From JBLNDG01 sp050261415 (GTDB taxonomy: Bacteria; Bacillota; Clostridia; Lutisporales; Lutisporaceae), in assembly GCA_050261415.1 (NCBI GenBank), contig JBLNDG010000246.1, forward strand, positions 1-16,900: a stretch of DNA of 16,900 nucleotides, written 5' to 3'. Below the pieces are notes generated by a model. The model saw nothing but the letters and a program-made list of their open reading frames with translations, was not told where the DNA came from and ran no database searches. The position numbers and the translations under genes are program-made. This document shows, in pieces, positions 6,023-13,934 of the stretch (positions within the stretch are counted from its first letter, which is position 1; each line of letters opens with the position of its first letter).

Positions 6023-7315
6023 TTATTCGCCGGGTATCAGGTTAATAATACTTTTAATCGGCATGCAATAATTATCTGCCTCGAGTGATCGGGAATGCTT
6101 CAGGATCATTTCCGCAACTTTCTGCATAGCAGGGAATGCGCTTCTCAAGAGGTGATTGGCATAAATTACAATATTCACACCGGCAGCCGCCAATTCTTCC
6201 TCGGTAATGCTGTTATATGTAGTCGGCACCGCAACGATCGGGGTAGTATTATCCGTATCACGGAATCTTCTGCAGAACTCCAGTATTTCATCCGGCTCTT
6301 TCCTGCAGGAATGTATCATTATCCCATCCACTCCAGCTTCCACATAAGCCCTGCACCGATTTAGCGCATCTTCCATCCCCTTATTAAGGATAAGGCTTTC
6401 ACAGCGCGCAATTATCATGAAATCCTTTGTTTTCAATGCATTCTTGCCGGCTATGATTTTTTCGCAGAAGCTTTTGATCGTCTCCTGTGTCTGATGTACT
6501 TCTGTCCCATAAAGAGAGTTCTTTTTCAAGCCGGTTTTGTCCTCTATAATAACCGCGGAAATGCCTATCCTTTCCAATGTCTTAATATTAAAAACAAAAT
6601 GTTCCGTAAGCCCGCCGGTATCTCCGTCCAGGATAATCGGCTTTGTAGTTACCTCCATGATTTCTTCCAGCGTCCTTATGCGTGAAGTCATGTCCACCAA
6701 TTCAATATCCGGTTTCCCCTTAACAGTAGAGTCACACAAACTTGAAACCCAAATGGCATCAAACTGCTTCATTCCTTTTTCAGTCTCAACTTTAGTCCGT
6801 TCCACTATCAAGCCGGTAAGACCGTTATGCGCTTCCATGACCGACAAGCAAGGCTTGTACTGTAAGAGCTTTTTAAGCCTTGAACGCCGGTTTTCAGGCA
6901 TGTAAAGCAACTGGTCAAGGCTGCTCAGCGTCTCCTCGGTCGGGGTGTAGGTATAGGGGAATTCTACCAGTTCTCCGCCCCATTTTTCAAGGGTTTTTAT
7001 CACCCTTTCGCGAATGCCTGCTTGATATCCGGTTCTCCAATCGTCCCCATGGACGACGATATCCGGCTTTAATTGATTAAGAATATTATCATATTCCAGA
7101 GTGTCTTGGACAACCACCCTTGAAACACCTTTAATGCTCTGGTACATTTGAATGCGCTCATCAAGCGGAATCAACGGGCAACGCTTAAACGAGGCAATAA
7201 CCTCGTCCGTCAGCACCCCCACCGTCAATTCGCCAAGCTCGGAAGCCCTCCTGATAATATTCATGTGGCCGTAATGTAAAATATCCGTACTGAAACACAT
7301 ATATACTTTCTTCAT
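6023..7315 (-). CDS. cytidylyltransferase-phosphoenolpyruvate mutase fusion (Fom1-like)
   Basis: The protein has 430 residues and two domains. Residues 1-135 are a HxGH-type cytidylyltransferase (FSTDILHYGHMN with HYGH at 14-17; LDERIQMYQS; HGDD at 89-92). Residues about 140-430 are a PEP mutase of the isocitrate-lyase superfamily: W189/S191, DGD (230-232), the diagnostic EDKTGLKKNS (258-267) and R304. It would isomerise PEP to phosphonopyruvate. The N-terminal domain would transfer CMP, as shown for Fom1 of fosfomycin pathways, where the acceptor is 2-hydroxyethylphosphonate. The start at 7315 has GGGGG 7 nt upstream; an ATG at 7333 overlapping the upstream stop is an alternative. The next gene supplies the reductase that would make the proposed acceptor. 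Confidence 0.93.
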   Translation of the reverse strand: MKKVYMCFSTDILHYGHMNIIRRASELGELTVGVLTDEVIASFKRCPLIPLDERIQMYQSIKGVSRVVVQDTLEYDNILNQLKPDIVVHGDDWRTGYQAGIRERVIKTLEKWGGELVEFPYTYTPTEETLSSLDQLLYMPENRRSRLKKLLQYKPCLSVMEAHNGLTGLIVERTKVETEKGMKQFDAIWVSSLCDSTVKGKPDIELVDMTSRIRTLEEIMEVTTKPIILDGDTGGLTEHFVFNIKTLERIGISAVIIEDKTGLKKNSLYGTEVHQTQETIKSFCEKIIAGKNALKTKDFMIIARCESLILNKGMEDALNRCRAYVEAGVDGIMIHSCRKEPDEILEFCRRFRDTDNTTPIVAVPTTYNSITEEELAAAGVNIVIYANHLLRSAFPAMQKVAEMILKHSRSLEADNYCMPIKSIINLIPGE

Positions 7316-7329
7316 TGCATTGCCCCCAC

Positions 7330-8061
7330 TCATATTGACTTCGATCTAAATAACCTAACAAACCTTTCAGATACAGCCTCCAGGTCGTCCAAATTATCAA
7401 TCTCATTGCACAGCCTGCGCTCCAGTTCCAAGGGATACAAGGCTAACTTGCCGCTAACGTTGTTAAGCGCGTTCTCAGCGTAAACTTTTGTATCGCCCCT
7501 CCGGCAAAAAGCCTCAATTTCACCCATCCATAAGGCAAAATCCGGCTTATTCATCTTATACGCCGGCTGGCAGGCTACACAATCGCTCCCGAAGAAATTT
7601 ACTCCGATTGCTTTTATCTTTCCATTTTCAATCCTGGCCTTAAAGTCTTTTTCCGGTAAGGGCAGCAATCTATCGACCGTAACAACGCTGCAATCCGCGG
7701 ACAACATATCCTTAACCACGGAAGGCTCAAATACCAGGTCCCCGTGAAAAAGCAAAATATCATCCTCCAAATAATCCTTGGCCAGGTACATGGAATAAAT
7801 GTAATTGGTCTCTTTGTATAGCGGGTTGTTCACAAAAGTTATATCCAACCCTTCCCCATACAAAGCTGCATGTTTTTCCAGAAGGTCTTCAAAGGGACCG
7901 GTGGTAACTACAATCTCCCTGATGCCGCTTCGACGCATCAACTCTAATTGCCACCCAATTATTGTGTAGCCGTTCCCGATCGGGCACATGCATTTTGCTT
8001 TATTCTCCGTTAGGCTGCCCATCCTGCTCCCAACTCCGGAATTTAAAAGAAGCGCTTTCAT
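7330..8061 (-). CDS. LicC/PntC-like NTP (cytidylyl) transferase
   Basis: The protein has 243 residues and one Rossmann-like nucleotidyltransferase domain. The nucleotide-binding signature is LLNSGVGSRMG near residue 5, with K22 in ENKAKCMCPIG. LicC-like acceptor-side features are VNNPLYKETNYIYSMYLAK (about 77-95) and the metal-binding HGDLVF (about 105-110). LicC makes CDP-choline from phosphocholine, and the related PntC domain activates 2-aminoethylphosphonate. Here a phosphonate acceptor is likely, but phosphocholine, glycerol phosphate or a sugar phosphate cannot be excluded. Its ATG overlaps the decarboxylase stop codon by 4 bp (ATGA), so the two are translationally coupled. The cluster therefore has two separate nucleotidyltransferase activities. 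Confidence 0.85.
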   Translation of the reverse strand: MKALLLNSGVGSRMGSLTENKAKCMCPIGNGYTIIGWQLELMRRSGIREIVVTTGPFEDLLEKHAALYGEGLDITFVNNPLYKETNYIYSMYLAKDYLEDDILLFHGDLVFEPSVVKDMLSADCSVVTVDRLLPLPEKDFKARIENGKIKAIGVNFFGSDCVACQPAYKMNKPDFALWMGEIEAFCRRGDTKVYAENALNNVSGKLALYPLELERRLCNEIDNLDDLEAVSERFVRLFRSKSI

Positions 8062-9203
8062 TTAAGTTGTTTCCCTTCTTTCAAAAAGTTCATAAGCGCA
8101 ACCTTGTTTTCTTTCGGCGAAACAGTAGGCCTGCCCAGGTTCTCCCTCGAACCGAGAGCCACCATCACTTCAATAAAGCATGTCCCATCTGTTTTCATTG
8201 CAACCTTTAATGATTCCTCAAGTTCCGCCTGGTTCGAGCATTTCAGGCACAAGTCATATCCAGCCGCTTTTGCCAGGGAACAAAAGTCTGTTTTCCCGAA
8301 TGCCACAGGCATGCCGCCCACGCTTTCATGCGCGCCGTTATTAAAAACTATATGTATTAAATTCCTGCACCCGGCTTTAGCCATGACAAGCATGCTCCCC
8401 ATATGCATAACCACGGCTCCGTCCCCGTCGATGCACCATACTCTTTTCTCCGGGGCTTCCAGCGCAATCCCGAGGGCAATCATTGAAGAATGCCCCATTG
8501 ACCCTACCGTCAGAAAATCTTTTTCATGACCGCATTTCATTGCTTCCCTGATTTCAAACAATTCGCGCGACGTCTTGCCCGTTGTTGAAACAAAAGCGTC
8601 TCCGTCGCCGGCATTATCTATAATTACCCTGATTGCGTCCTCGCGCTTCATCAGGTTACTATTGCCATACCCGGGCGAAACTGCTGATACAAGAGCGCCC
8701 TTTCGTACTACAAAGGCTACGCTTTTACCTTCCGCAATAACAGCGGCGCTTTGCCGCACAAATCCCAGAAATTCATCTTCCTCCGTATCCCTGGAAAGAA
8801 TGAAGCATTTTATTTTTACCAGTTCAAGGAGTTCCACCGTGATTTCACCTTGAAAAGCATGCTGCGGCTCGTCCTTGACGCCAGGCTCTCCCCGCCATCC
8901 CACAACAAAAACGCACGGGATTCCGTACACCTTCTCGTCCAGCAAGGATGTAACGGGATTGATAATATTGCCGATCCCGCTGTTCTGCAAGTATACCATT
9001 GCGGGTTTTCCGGCTGCAATATAGTGTCCGGCAGCCAATCCCACAGCAGCCCCCTCATTGGCCGCAACTATATGCCTTTTGCCCACACCGTGCTTTTCAT
9101 AAATAGTATCGCAAAGCGCCTTCAATTGCGAATCCGGCACTCCTGTATAAAAATCCACTCCCAGGTGCTCATGCAAGACATCCAAAAATTTTTCAGCTTT
9201 CAT
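8058..9203 (-). CDS. phosphonopyruvate decarboxylase
   Basis: This is a 381-residue thiamine-diphosphate enzyme that converts phosphonopyruvate to phosphonoacetaldehyde and CO2, the irreversible step that pulls the unfavourable PEP mutase reaction forward. Features: the N-terminal TGVPDSQLK (20-28); the cofactor glutamate in ANEGAAVGLAAG (E50); QNSGIGNIINPVTSL and GWRGEPGVKDEPQHAFQG, which are distinctive for phosphonopyruvate decarboxylases; and the ThDP/Mg motif GDG (270-272) followed by NN (298-299). The start at the internal ATG 9203 gives the normal family length and overlaps the upstream gene by 11 bp. An in-frame extension to 9296 would read through the upstream coding region and is unlikely. 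Confidence 0.94.
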   Translation of the reverse strand: MKAEKFLDVLHEHLGVDFYTGVPDSQLKALCDTIYEKHGVGKRHIVAANEGAAVGLAAGHYIAAGKPAMVYLQNSGIGNIINPVTSLLDEKVYGIPCVFVVGWRGEPGVKDEPQHAFQGEITVELLELVKIKCFILSRDTEEDEFLGFVRQSAAVIAEGKSVAFVVRKGALVSAVSPGYGNSNLMKREDAIRVIIDNAGDGDAFVSTTGKTSRELFEIREAMKCGHEKDFLTVGSMGHSSMIALGIALEAPEKRVWCIDGDGAVVMHMGSMLVMAKAGCRNLIHIVFNNGAHESVGGMPVAFGKTDFCSLAKAAGYDLCLKCSNQAELEESLKVAMKTDGTCFIEVMVALGSRENLGRPTVSPKENKVALMNFLKEGKQLK

Positions 9204-11286
9204 ATTTTTTCTTGGCTCCAATCTCTTGCAATCTATCAATAATGTACCTGCCGCCGACCTCTCCGCTGCGGCCGAAATTGGCAATGTATTTATCAACTAT
9301 GGATGTTATTGTCTCCCGGTATTTTTCAGCCGAATCCAGCAGCTTATTAATTTCTTCCGCTATATTTTCCAGCCGTTCCGGCTCTATTTGAATGCCGATT
9401 TTATCCCTCAGTGTTATTTCAAGCGGCTTAACTTCTATTTTATCATATTCGGGATTGTTTATCTTTGGCGGTGTATTAATAAACACGGAAGGCTTCTTCG
9501 TTACAAATGAAAACTCGTAAGCCGTGCCGGACCAGTCGGTAATCACAACATCGGAATTAAATATTGAATCATTGCTTGAAAAATCAAGTTCAAAAGTCAA
9601 ATCCCCGCCATTATAGTCCTTGTACCTTTGAACAATAGCGTCCATCCTGCTTCCAAACCGCTTCACATACTCCGGATGCGGACGAACAACAACCTGGAAT
9701 CCCTTGCCCAACAAGGCAGAAAGCAGCTTGTCCACGCAGCTGTCCAATATATTTCCGGGCTGCCAGGAAGGAGCTATCAATAATTTCTTACGTAAATTTT
9801 CAACCTTTTGCATTCTGCAGTAACTATTATACAGTTTTTCAAGCTGGCCATAGCCGCAGGCAATTAACCTTTTTTCAGGCAAACCGTAAAGTTTTTCTGT
9901 TTCCCGTATTTCCTCAAACTGGAACTCCCCGACACAGAATATAGTATCGTAATAATCCAGCGCGCCCTTCCGCAGCACCATATGCGTGCTGAGAGGATAA
10001 TGAAATACATAGACGTATTCAATATCCTTCCTTACCAATGACCGCTTTATATGAAATTGCTGCAAATCCGGCATTGTCATGACAACCATGTCCGCGTCCA
10101 TTTTCATCATGAATGACATCAACGCCCTATCGCCGATATAATAAGGGATAATCCTGGGATTATTCCTTTGAAAGATGACATCATCAGGGTCACTGGTTAC
10201 ATAGTGTATAACAATTTCCGAATTATTAAGGATATAGTCGATAATGTTTTCAAAATATTTATAAAACCCGCTTTTTTCCGAATAAAAAACCAGTTGTTTT
10301 TCTCTTTCGTGATAGCTGAAAAACCTCTTATAGTCTTCCTTCTCCCTTGCTCGGTTTGCCTTTTTCCTTGCCTTCCGTTCAGCAAGCTCTTCCTTGCTTA
10401 AAACAGGTTTTGCCTGTAGTTTGCTATAATCTATATATTTATATGGATCATATATCTTATTAAGCAGCATTAATTGGAGGATCGCAAATATATTACTGAA
10501 TATCCAGTATAACCCGACACCTGCAGGAACTATGAAAGCGAAATAGATGGAAAATGCCACCGTAAACACGGTCATTCCCCACTGGCCTACCTTGCTCTGT
10601 TCACGCTGAAGCACATTTGCCTTGTTTTGGAATATACAGAGGGCAAAAGCGCTTAGCCCGGCCAGAAGCGGGATTAAAAGAAGCACTGAAATATTAGTAA
10701 CGGACGGAGTTTCGGAAAGATGTATTCCAAAGAAGTTCATGCCAAGTCCCCGGATTTTTGAATTGGTCTCTGCGCTTACTCCCGCTATTTCGGAAAATTG
10801 AGCTTTATACATAGGGCTGTTTACGGCTTCAATAATCCTTATCTGTGCGGCAGCGCCAAGCTCGGAAATACCCAAAACTTCTTCTGTTTTTGCCGCTAAT
10901 GCCGTTATTGATGCTTTATCAATATGCAGCAAATGAGTAAGAGGATTGTATATAACGCTTATTAAGCCTAATACCAGGGGTATCTGGAGAAGCATCGGCA
11001 GACAACCCAAAGCTGGGCTGTATTTTTCACGCTCATAAACGTTTAACTGCTCTTCCGCAATTTTCTCCTTATCGCCTGCATATCTCTCCTTAATCTCATC
11101 CAGTTCAGGCTTAAGCTTTACCATTTTAATGGAATTCTTCTGCACTTTCAATGATATGGGGAAAAGTATTATCTTTGAAAGCAAAGTAAAAAGGATAATC
11201 GCGATTCCATAATCGTTCACCAGTATGTAACATATATACATAAGATAGCCTAAGGGTGTACCTAGAAGCGTATCAATTAAATTCAA
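9193..11286 (-). CDS. YidC/Oxa1 insertase fused to a CDP-glycerol glycerophosphotransferase-like domain
   Basis: The protein has 697 residues. About 1-285 form a five-helix YidC/Oxa1/Alb3 domain starting directly at the first membrane helix with no lipoprotein signal: NDYGIAIILFTLLSKIILFP, the hairpin KPELDEIKERYAGDKEKIAE, and GCLPMLLQIPLVLGL. The groove position usually held by Arg is K38. About 293-335 is a charged, basic linker (KEELAERKARKKANRAREKE). About 335-690 resemble the TagF-type Glyphos_transf family: VVVRPHPEY (533-541), then SDVVITDWSGTAYEFSF (578-594). This catalytic domain would face the cytoplasm. As first gene of the phosphonate operon it could use a CMP-phosphonate donor (inference). 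The start is TTG at 11286 with GAGGGGG at 11296-11302; a TTG at 11307 precedes the ribosome binding site and is rejected. Confidence 0.9.
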   Translation of the reverse strand: MNLIDTLLGTPLGYLMYICYILVNDYGIAIILFTLLSKIILFPISLKVQKNSIKMVKLKPELDEIKERYAGDKEKIAEEQLNVYEREKYSPALGCLPMLLQIPLVLGLISVIYNPLTHLLHIDKASITALAAKTEEVLGISELGAAAQIRIIEAVNSPMYKAQFSEIAGVSAETNSKIRGLGMNFFGIHLSETPSVTNISVLLLIPLLAGLSAFALCIFQNKANVLQREQSKVGQWGMTVFTVAFSIYFAFIVPAGVGLYWIFSNIFAILQLMLLNKIYDPYKYIDYSKLQAKPVLSKEELAERKARKKANRAREKEDYKRFFSYHEREKQLVFYSEKSGFYKYFENIIDYILNNSEIVIHYVTSDPDDVIFQRNNPRIIPYYIGDRALMSFMMKMDADMVVMTMPDLQQFHIKRSLVRKDIEYVYVFHYPLSTHMVLRKGALDYYDTIFCVGEFQFEEIRETEKLYGLPEKRLIACGYGQLEKLYNSYCRMQKVENLRKKLLIAPSWQPGNILDSCVDKLLSALLGKGFQVVVRPHPEYVKRFGSRMDAIVQRYKDYNGGDLTFELDFSSNDSIFNSDVVITDWSGTAYEFSFVTKKPSVFINTPPKINNPEYDKIEVKPLEITLRDKIGIQIEPERLENIAEEINKLLDSAEKYRETITSIVDKYIANFGRSGEVGGRYIIDRLQEIGAKKKYES

Positions 11287-11328
11287 ATTTTGTATCCCCC
11301 TCAACAATAAACTTCTAAGTCTTACAAA

Positions 11329-11357
11329 ATTATATATTCTTTAGTATTAATATAAGT
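11329..11357 (-). promoter_or_regulatory. possible promoter for the phosphonate operon
   Basis: A perfect TATAAT (11329-11334) lies on the minus strand about 40 bp ahead of the TTG start at 11286, in a very AT-rich gap. No good -35 is seen at 16-18 bp, only CTTATA-like sequence. The operon could also receive readthrough from upstream genes. Confidence 0.4.
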
Positions 11358-11374
11358 TAAGGCATTGGAATAAA

Positions 11375-11805
11375 TCAGTTTCCTACATTATCTTCTTCTA
11401 TTTTAGTAAATGTAATCTCTTTTATTCCAATACCCAAAATCCTTTTATCTTTTCCCGTTCCAGCTTCATAAGGAGATATTGCCTTTTCCACAGGAAAACC
11501 CGATTACCTGTTCACCGTCGGCATTCAGCAGACCCTTCGGCAGCAAAATTTCTTTGTTTACGAACCCGGATGTCTCATCAAGCTTTTCTATAGGCTTTCC
11601 GTTCAATATAACAGTGCATCCCCCGGAATTTCTTATGAACATAACACTCTTCATCAAAATGTCTGCGTTTATATCTTAGTTATTATCATAAGTTCAGCTC
11701 TTTTACCCTTCCAACGCAAATCTTTTCTTGACTGTACCAATCCGTTCTTTCATTTATAAAAGCTTCACTGTTTCCGTTTAATGCAAAATCAATAGTCAAA
11801 TTACC
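11375..11805 (-). pseudogene. frame-disrupted extra copy of the C-terminal domain of the neighbouring phosphotransferase
   Basis: Three reading-frame pieces together rebuild one domain. From 11805 the frame gives a stretch containing FALNGNSEAF and TDWYSQEK, ending in a stop at 11686. A second piece (about 11680-11466) contains TVILNGKPIEKL and EQVIGFSCGKG, then a stop. A third, shifted by one base, reads SPYEAGTGKDKRILGIGIKE and stops at 11375. The same order of elements occurs intact at the C-terminus of the 11801-13903 product (YANEKFIEEVELF, DIAFSCKDAF, DPRVFGVGIQSI). At least two disruptions break the copy. It is either a decayed second domain of that gene or the last remnant of a tandem paralogue. 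No ribosome binding site or intact ORF remains. Confidence 0.72.
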
Positions 11806-13903
11806 TGTTAATTTTATTACCCTGTTCTTTCTTTTGTAAAGTACCTTCTTCAATTTTTATACTTTGAATTCCAACACCAAACACACGAGGATCAGAATCT
11901 CCCCCAAATGCATCTTTACAAGAAAATGCAATATCCAGTTTATTACCTGATAAATACTCTTTCGGAATTCCAATGGTAAAAGTCTTTCCTGAAAACAATT
12001 CAACTTCTTCAATAAATTTTTCATTTGCATATATTTCGACCCGTTGACGATCTCCTCGAATGTATGGCATTTCACAAGTAAGCGCCAAATCTTTATCCGG
12101 TGTTTTATCTAATTCTAGTGAAAGCCTTGCAATATATCCCGCCATCCATGCCCATCCATCCCAATCCTGGTAGAATCCGCCTAGTGTAACTGAATTGTGT
12201 CCGTTTCCGGCAGATGAAAAAGACAATACCTCACCTAACTGATATTTGTAGTAACCGATATTATTTATAACTGTTTTTTTCTTCTTGTATACAGTACCAG
12301 TTGGATGTAATACATTGTTACCAAGGTAATATTCTGATACATATTCTATCATATCAGGAAAATATTCATGAGACCAAATATCTTCTAAAGATTGGTAGAA
12401 ATAGAAATATCTTTTTCTTTCTTCAGTGCCAAGGTCAAATACGGAAATCCCTTCATAATCAGTTTTTAAGCCTAACAGATCAATATAAGTAGCCATAAGG
12501 TCATCATATGAAACTTGAACATTTGAAATCTTAAAAGAATGAGATTCACCCGAACGCTTTATCATAAGTGTCGGGTGCTGTTTCATATCATAATAACCAT
12601 GATCGGCCATTATTATAATATTTGAGTTTTCATAAATCCCAAGTTCCTTCATCTGAGAAATATATTCAAAAATTATTTTGAATGAAGAATATGCTTCTTG
12701 TATAGCTGATGAGTTTTCAGTTTCATTTAAATTTTCATCCACCGTATAAGGGGGGTGGGCTCCATCAATATGATATACTCGAAAGGCATTTTTACCCTGT
12801 ACTTTAGTCAAGCCTTGCGAGCGAAGCCTTTTATAAAAAGAGACATTATCGGTATAATACAGTGACGTTCCGGGGGTGGTAGAAGCCATATAATTGCTAA
12901 ATTCTCCCGTATGTATCCAAAAGTATTGTTTTAAAAAATGCGGCGAATATTTAAAAGCTATCAACTTATAAAATAAAGAACCCAGGCCACTATAGGAGCT
13001 CACGCTTGTTTGATTAAGCATAATATTTTCGGTAAGACTGCAAATGGTCTTATTAAAATGATAATTAGAAGAGTATAAGCCAATATTATAGTTTTTTTCA
13101 ATAAGCGCAGTATATAACGGCGTTTCCTTGTATGCTTTATCAAGATATTCGGTAAAAGTAATTTTGTTATCATATCTTATACCTGTAAGAATATGGGGCA
13201 TGGCACCTCTTGTAAATGGATACGCTGCCAGAGTATTTTCAAAATAAGTAAAATCCTCAAGGTTCTCTGCCATCTCCGGATATTTTTCCAGCAAACTATT
13301 TGTATAGTCCGCATCAAGCTCATCAACAATAAAAATTATCGTATTTTCATTCTCAGATAACTCAAATAATTTATTTGTAGTAATAGTCGTTGATGTTGAT
13401 TTGTTAAAATTGGCATTGACAAGCAAGACACTAATTGTAGCAATCTGGACTCCCATGATAAAAAAAGCAATAATTCGAACAATTTTCTGTTTCTTATAAG
13501 CAAGTATTATACCGGCTATAATAATTACAATCCATACTAATAAATTAAGAATACCATAATATTTATACTGACCCCAATTAATGGCGGTTCCATCCAGAAT
13601 GCCATAATCTATTTGTATATAGTTCCCTTGTATATATATAGCAATACCTAAACCGAAAATGAACGCTAAATATCCTCTGAAAAATTTTAAACTTACTTTG
13701 TATATAAAAATACTAAAAATAAACAGAACTAATGAAAACACTAATAAAGTAGGAATTAATATAATTAATAGGTCTTTAATTGTAAACCAAAATTCATTAA
13801 CATTAGACAGATATAATTCTAACGGTGCAAAAATAAATACTGTAAACAGTAATGGCAATATTACCCAATATTGTTTTTTCACATCAAGATAGTCTTTTTC
13901 CAT
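11801..13903 (-). CDS. membrane-anchored LTA-synthase-like phosphotransferase (alkaline phosphatase/sulfatase superfamily)
   Basis: The protein has 700 residues. Five hydrophobic helices lie within about residues 12-165. An extracellular sulfatase-fold domain follows, with metal ligands D194/E195 (IIFIVDELDADY), a threonine nucleophile in the LtaS/EptA position (T231 in YPFTRGAMP), H383 (DGAHPPY) and D434/H435 (MADHGYYD). A C-terminal beta-type domain (about 560-690) is of the kind attached to many glycan enzymes. A Thr rather than a Cys/Ser nucleophile argues for transfer of a phospho-alcohol group (glycerol phosphate, ethanolamine phosphate or a similar headgroup) to a surface polymer, not sulfate hydrolysis. 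RBS GGAG lies 8 nt before the ATG. The gene is visibly more AT-rich than its neighbours. Substrate unknown. Confidence 0.85.
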   Translation of the reverse strand: MEKDYLDVKKQYWVILPLLFTVFIFAPLELYLSNVNEFWFTIKDLLIILIPTLLVFSLVLFIFSIFIYKVSLKFFRGYLAFIFGLGIAIYIQGNYIQIDYGILDGTAINWGQYKYYGILNLLVWIVIIIAGIILAYKKQKIVRIIAFFIMGVQIATISVLLVNANFNKSTSTTITTNKLFELSENENTIIFIVDELDADYTNSLLEKYPEMAENLEDFTYFENTLAAYPFTRGAMPHILTGIRYDNKITFTEYLDKAYKETPLYTALIEKNYNIGLYSSNYHFNKTICSLTENIMLNQTSVSSYSGLGSLFYKLIAFKYSPHFLKQYFWIHTGEFSNYMASTTPGTSLYYTDNVSFYKRLRSQGLTKVQGKNAFRVYHIDGAHPPYTVDENLNETENSSAIQEAYSSFKIIFEYISQMKELGIYENSNIIIMADHGYYDMKQHPTLMIKRSGESHSFKISNVQVSYDDLMATYIDLLGLKTDYEGISVFDLGTEERKRYFYFYQSLEDIWSHEYFPDMIEYVSEYYLGNNVLHPTGTVYKKKKTVINNIGYYKYQLGEVLSFSSAGNGHNSVTLGGFYQDWDGWAWMAGYIARLSLELDKTPDKDLALTCEMPYIRGDRQRVEIYANEKFIEEVELFSGKTFTIGIPKEYLSGNKLDIAFSCKDAFGGDSDPRVFGVGIQSIKIEEGTLQKKEQGNKINR

Positions 13904-13934
13904 ATTTACATCTCCTTAAGTATAAACAAAAGCA

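Noticed and set aside
4859..9203. Fosfomycin biosynthesis cluster
   Set aside because: The Fom1-like fusion, decarboxylase and reductase are present, but no radical-SAM methyltransferase or HppE epoxidase is seen, and the neighbours are glycan genes.
8058..9296. Long form of phosphonopyruvate decarboxylase starting at 9296
   Set aside because: The extra 31 residues overlap the coding end of the upstream fusion gene and have no family resemblance; the ATG at 9203 gives the normal N-terminus.
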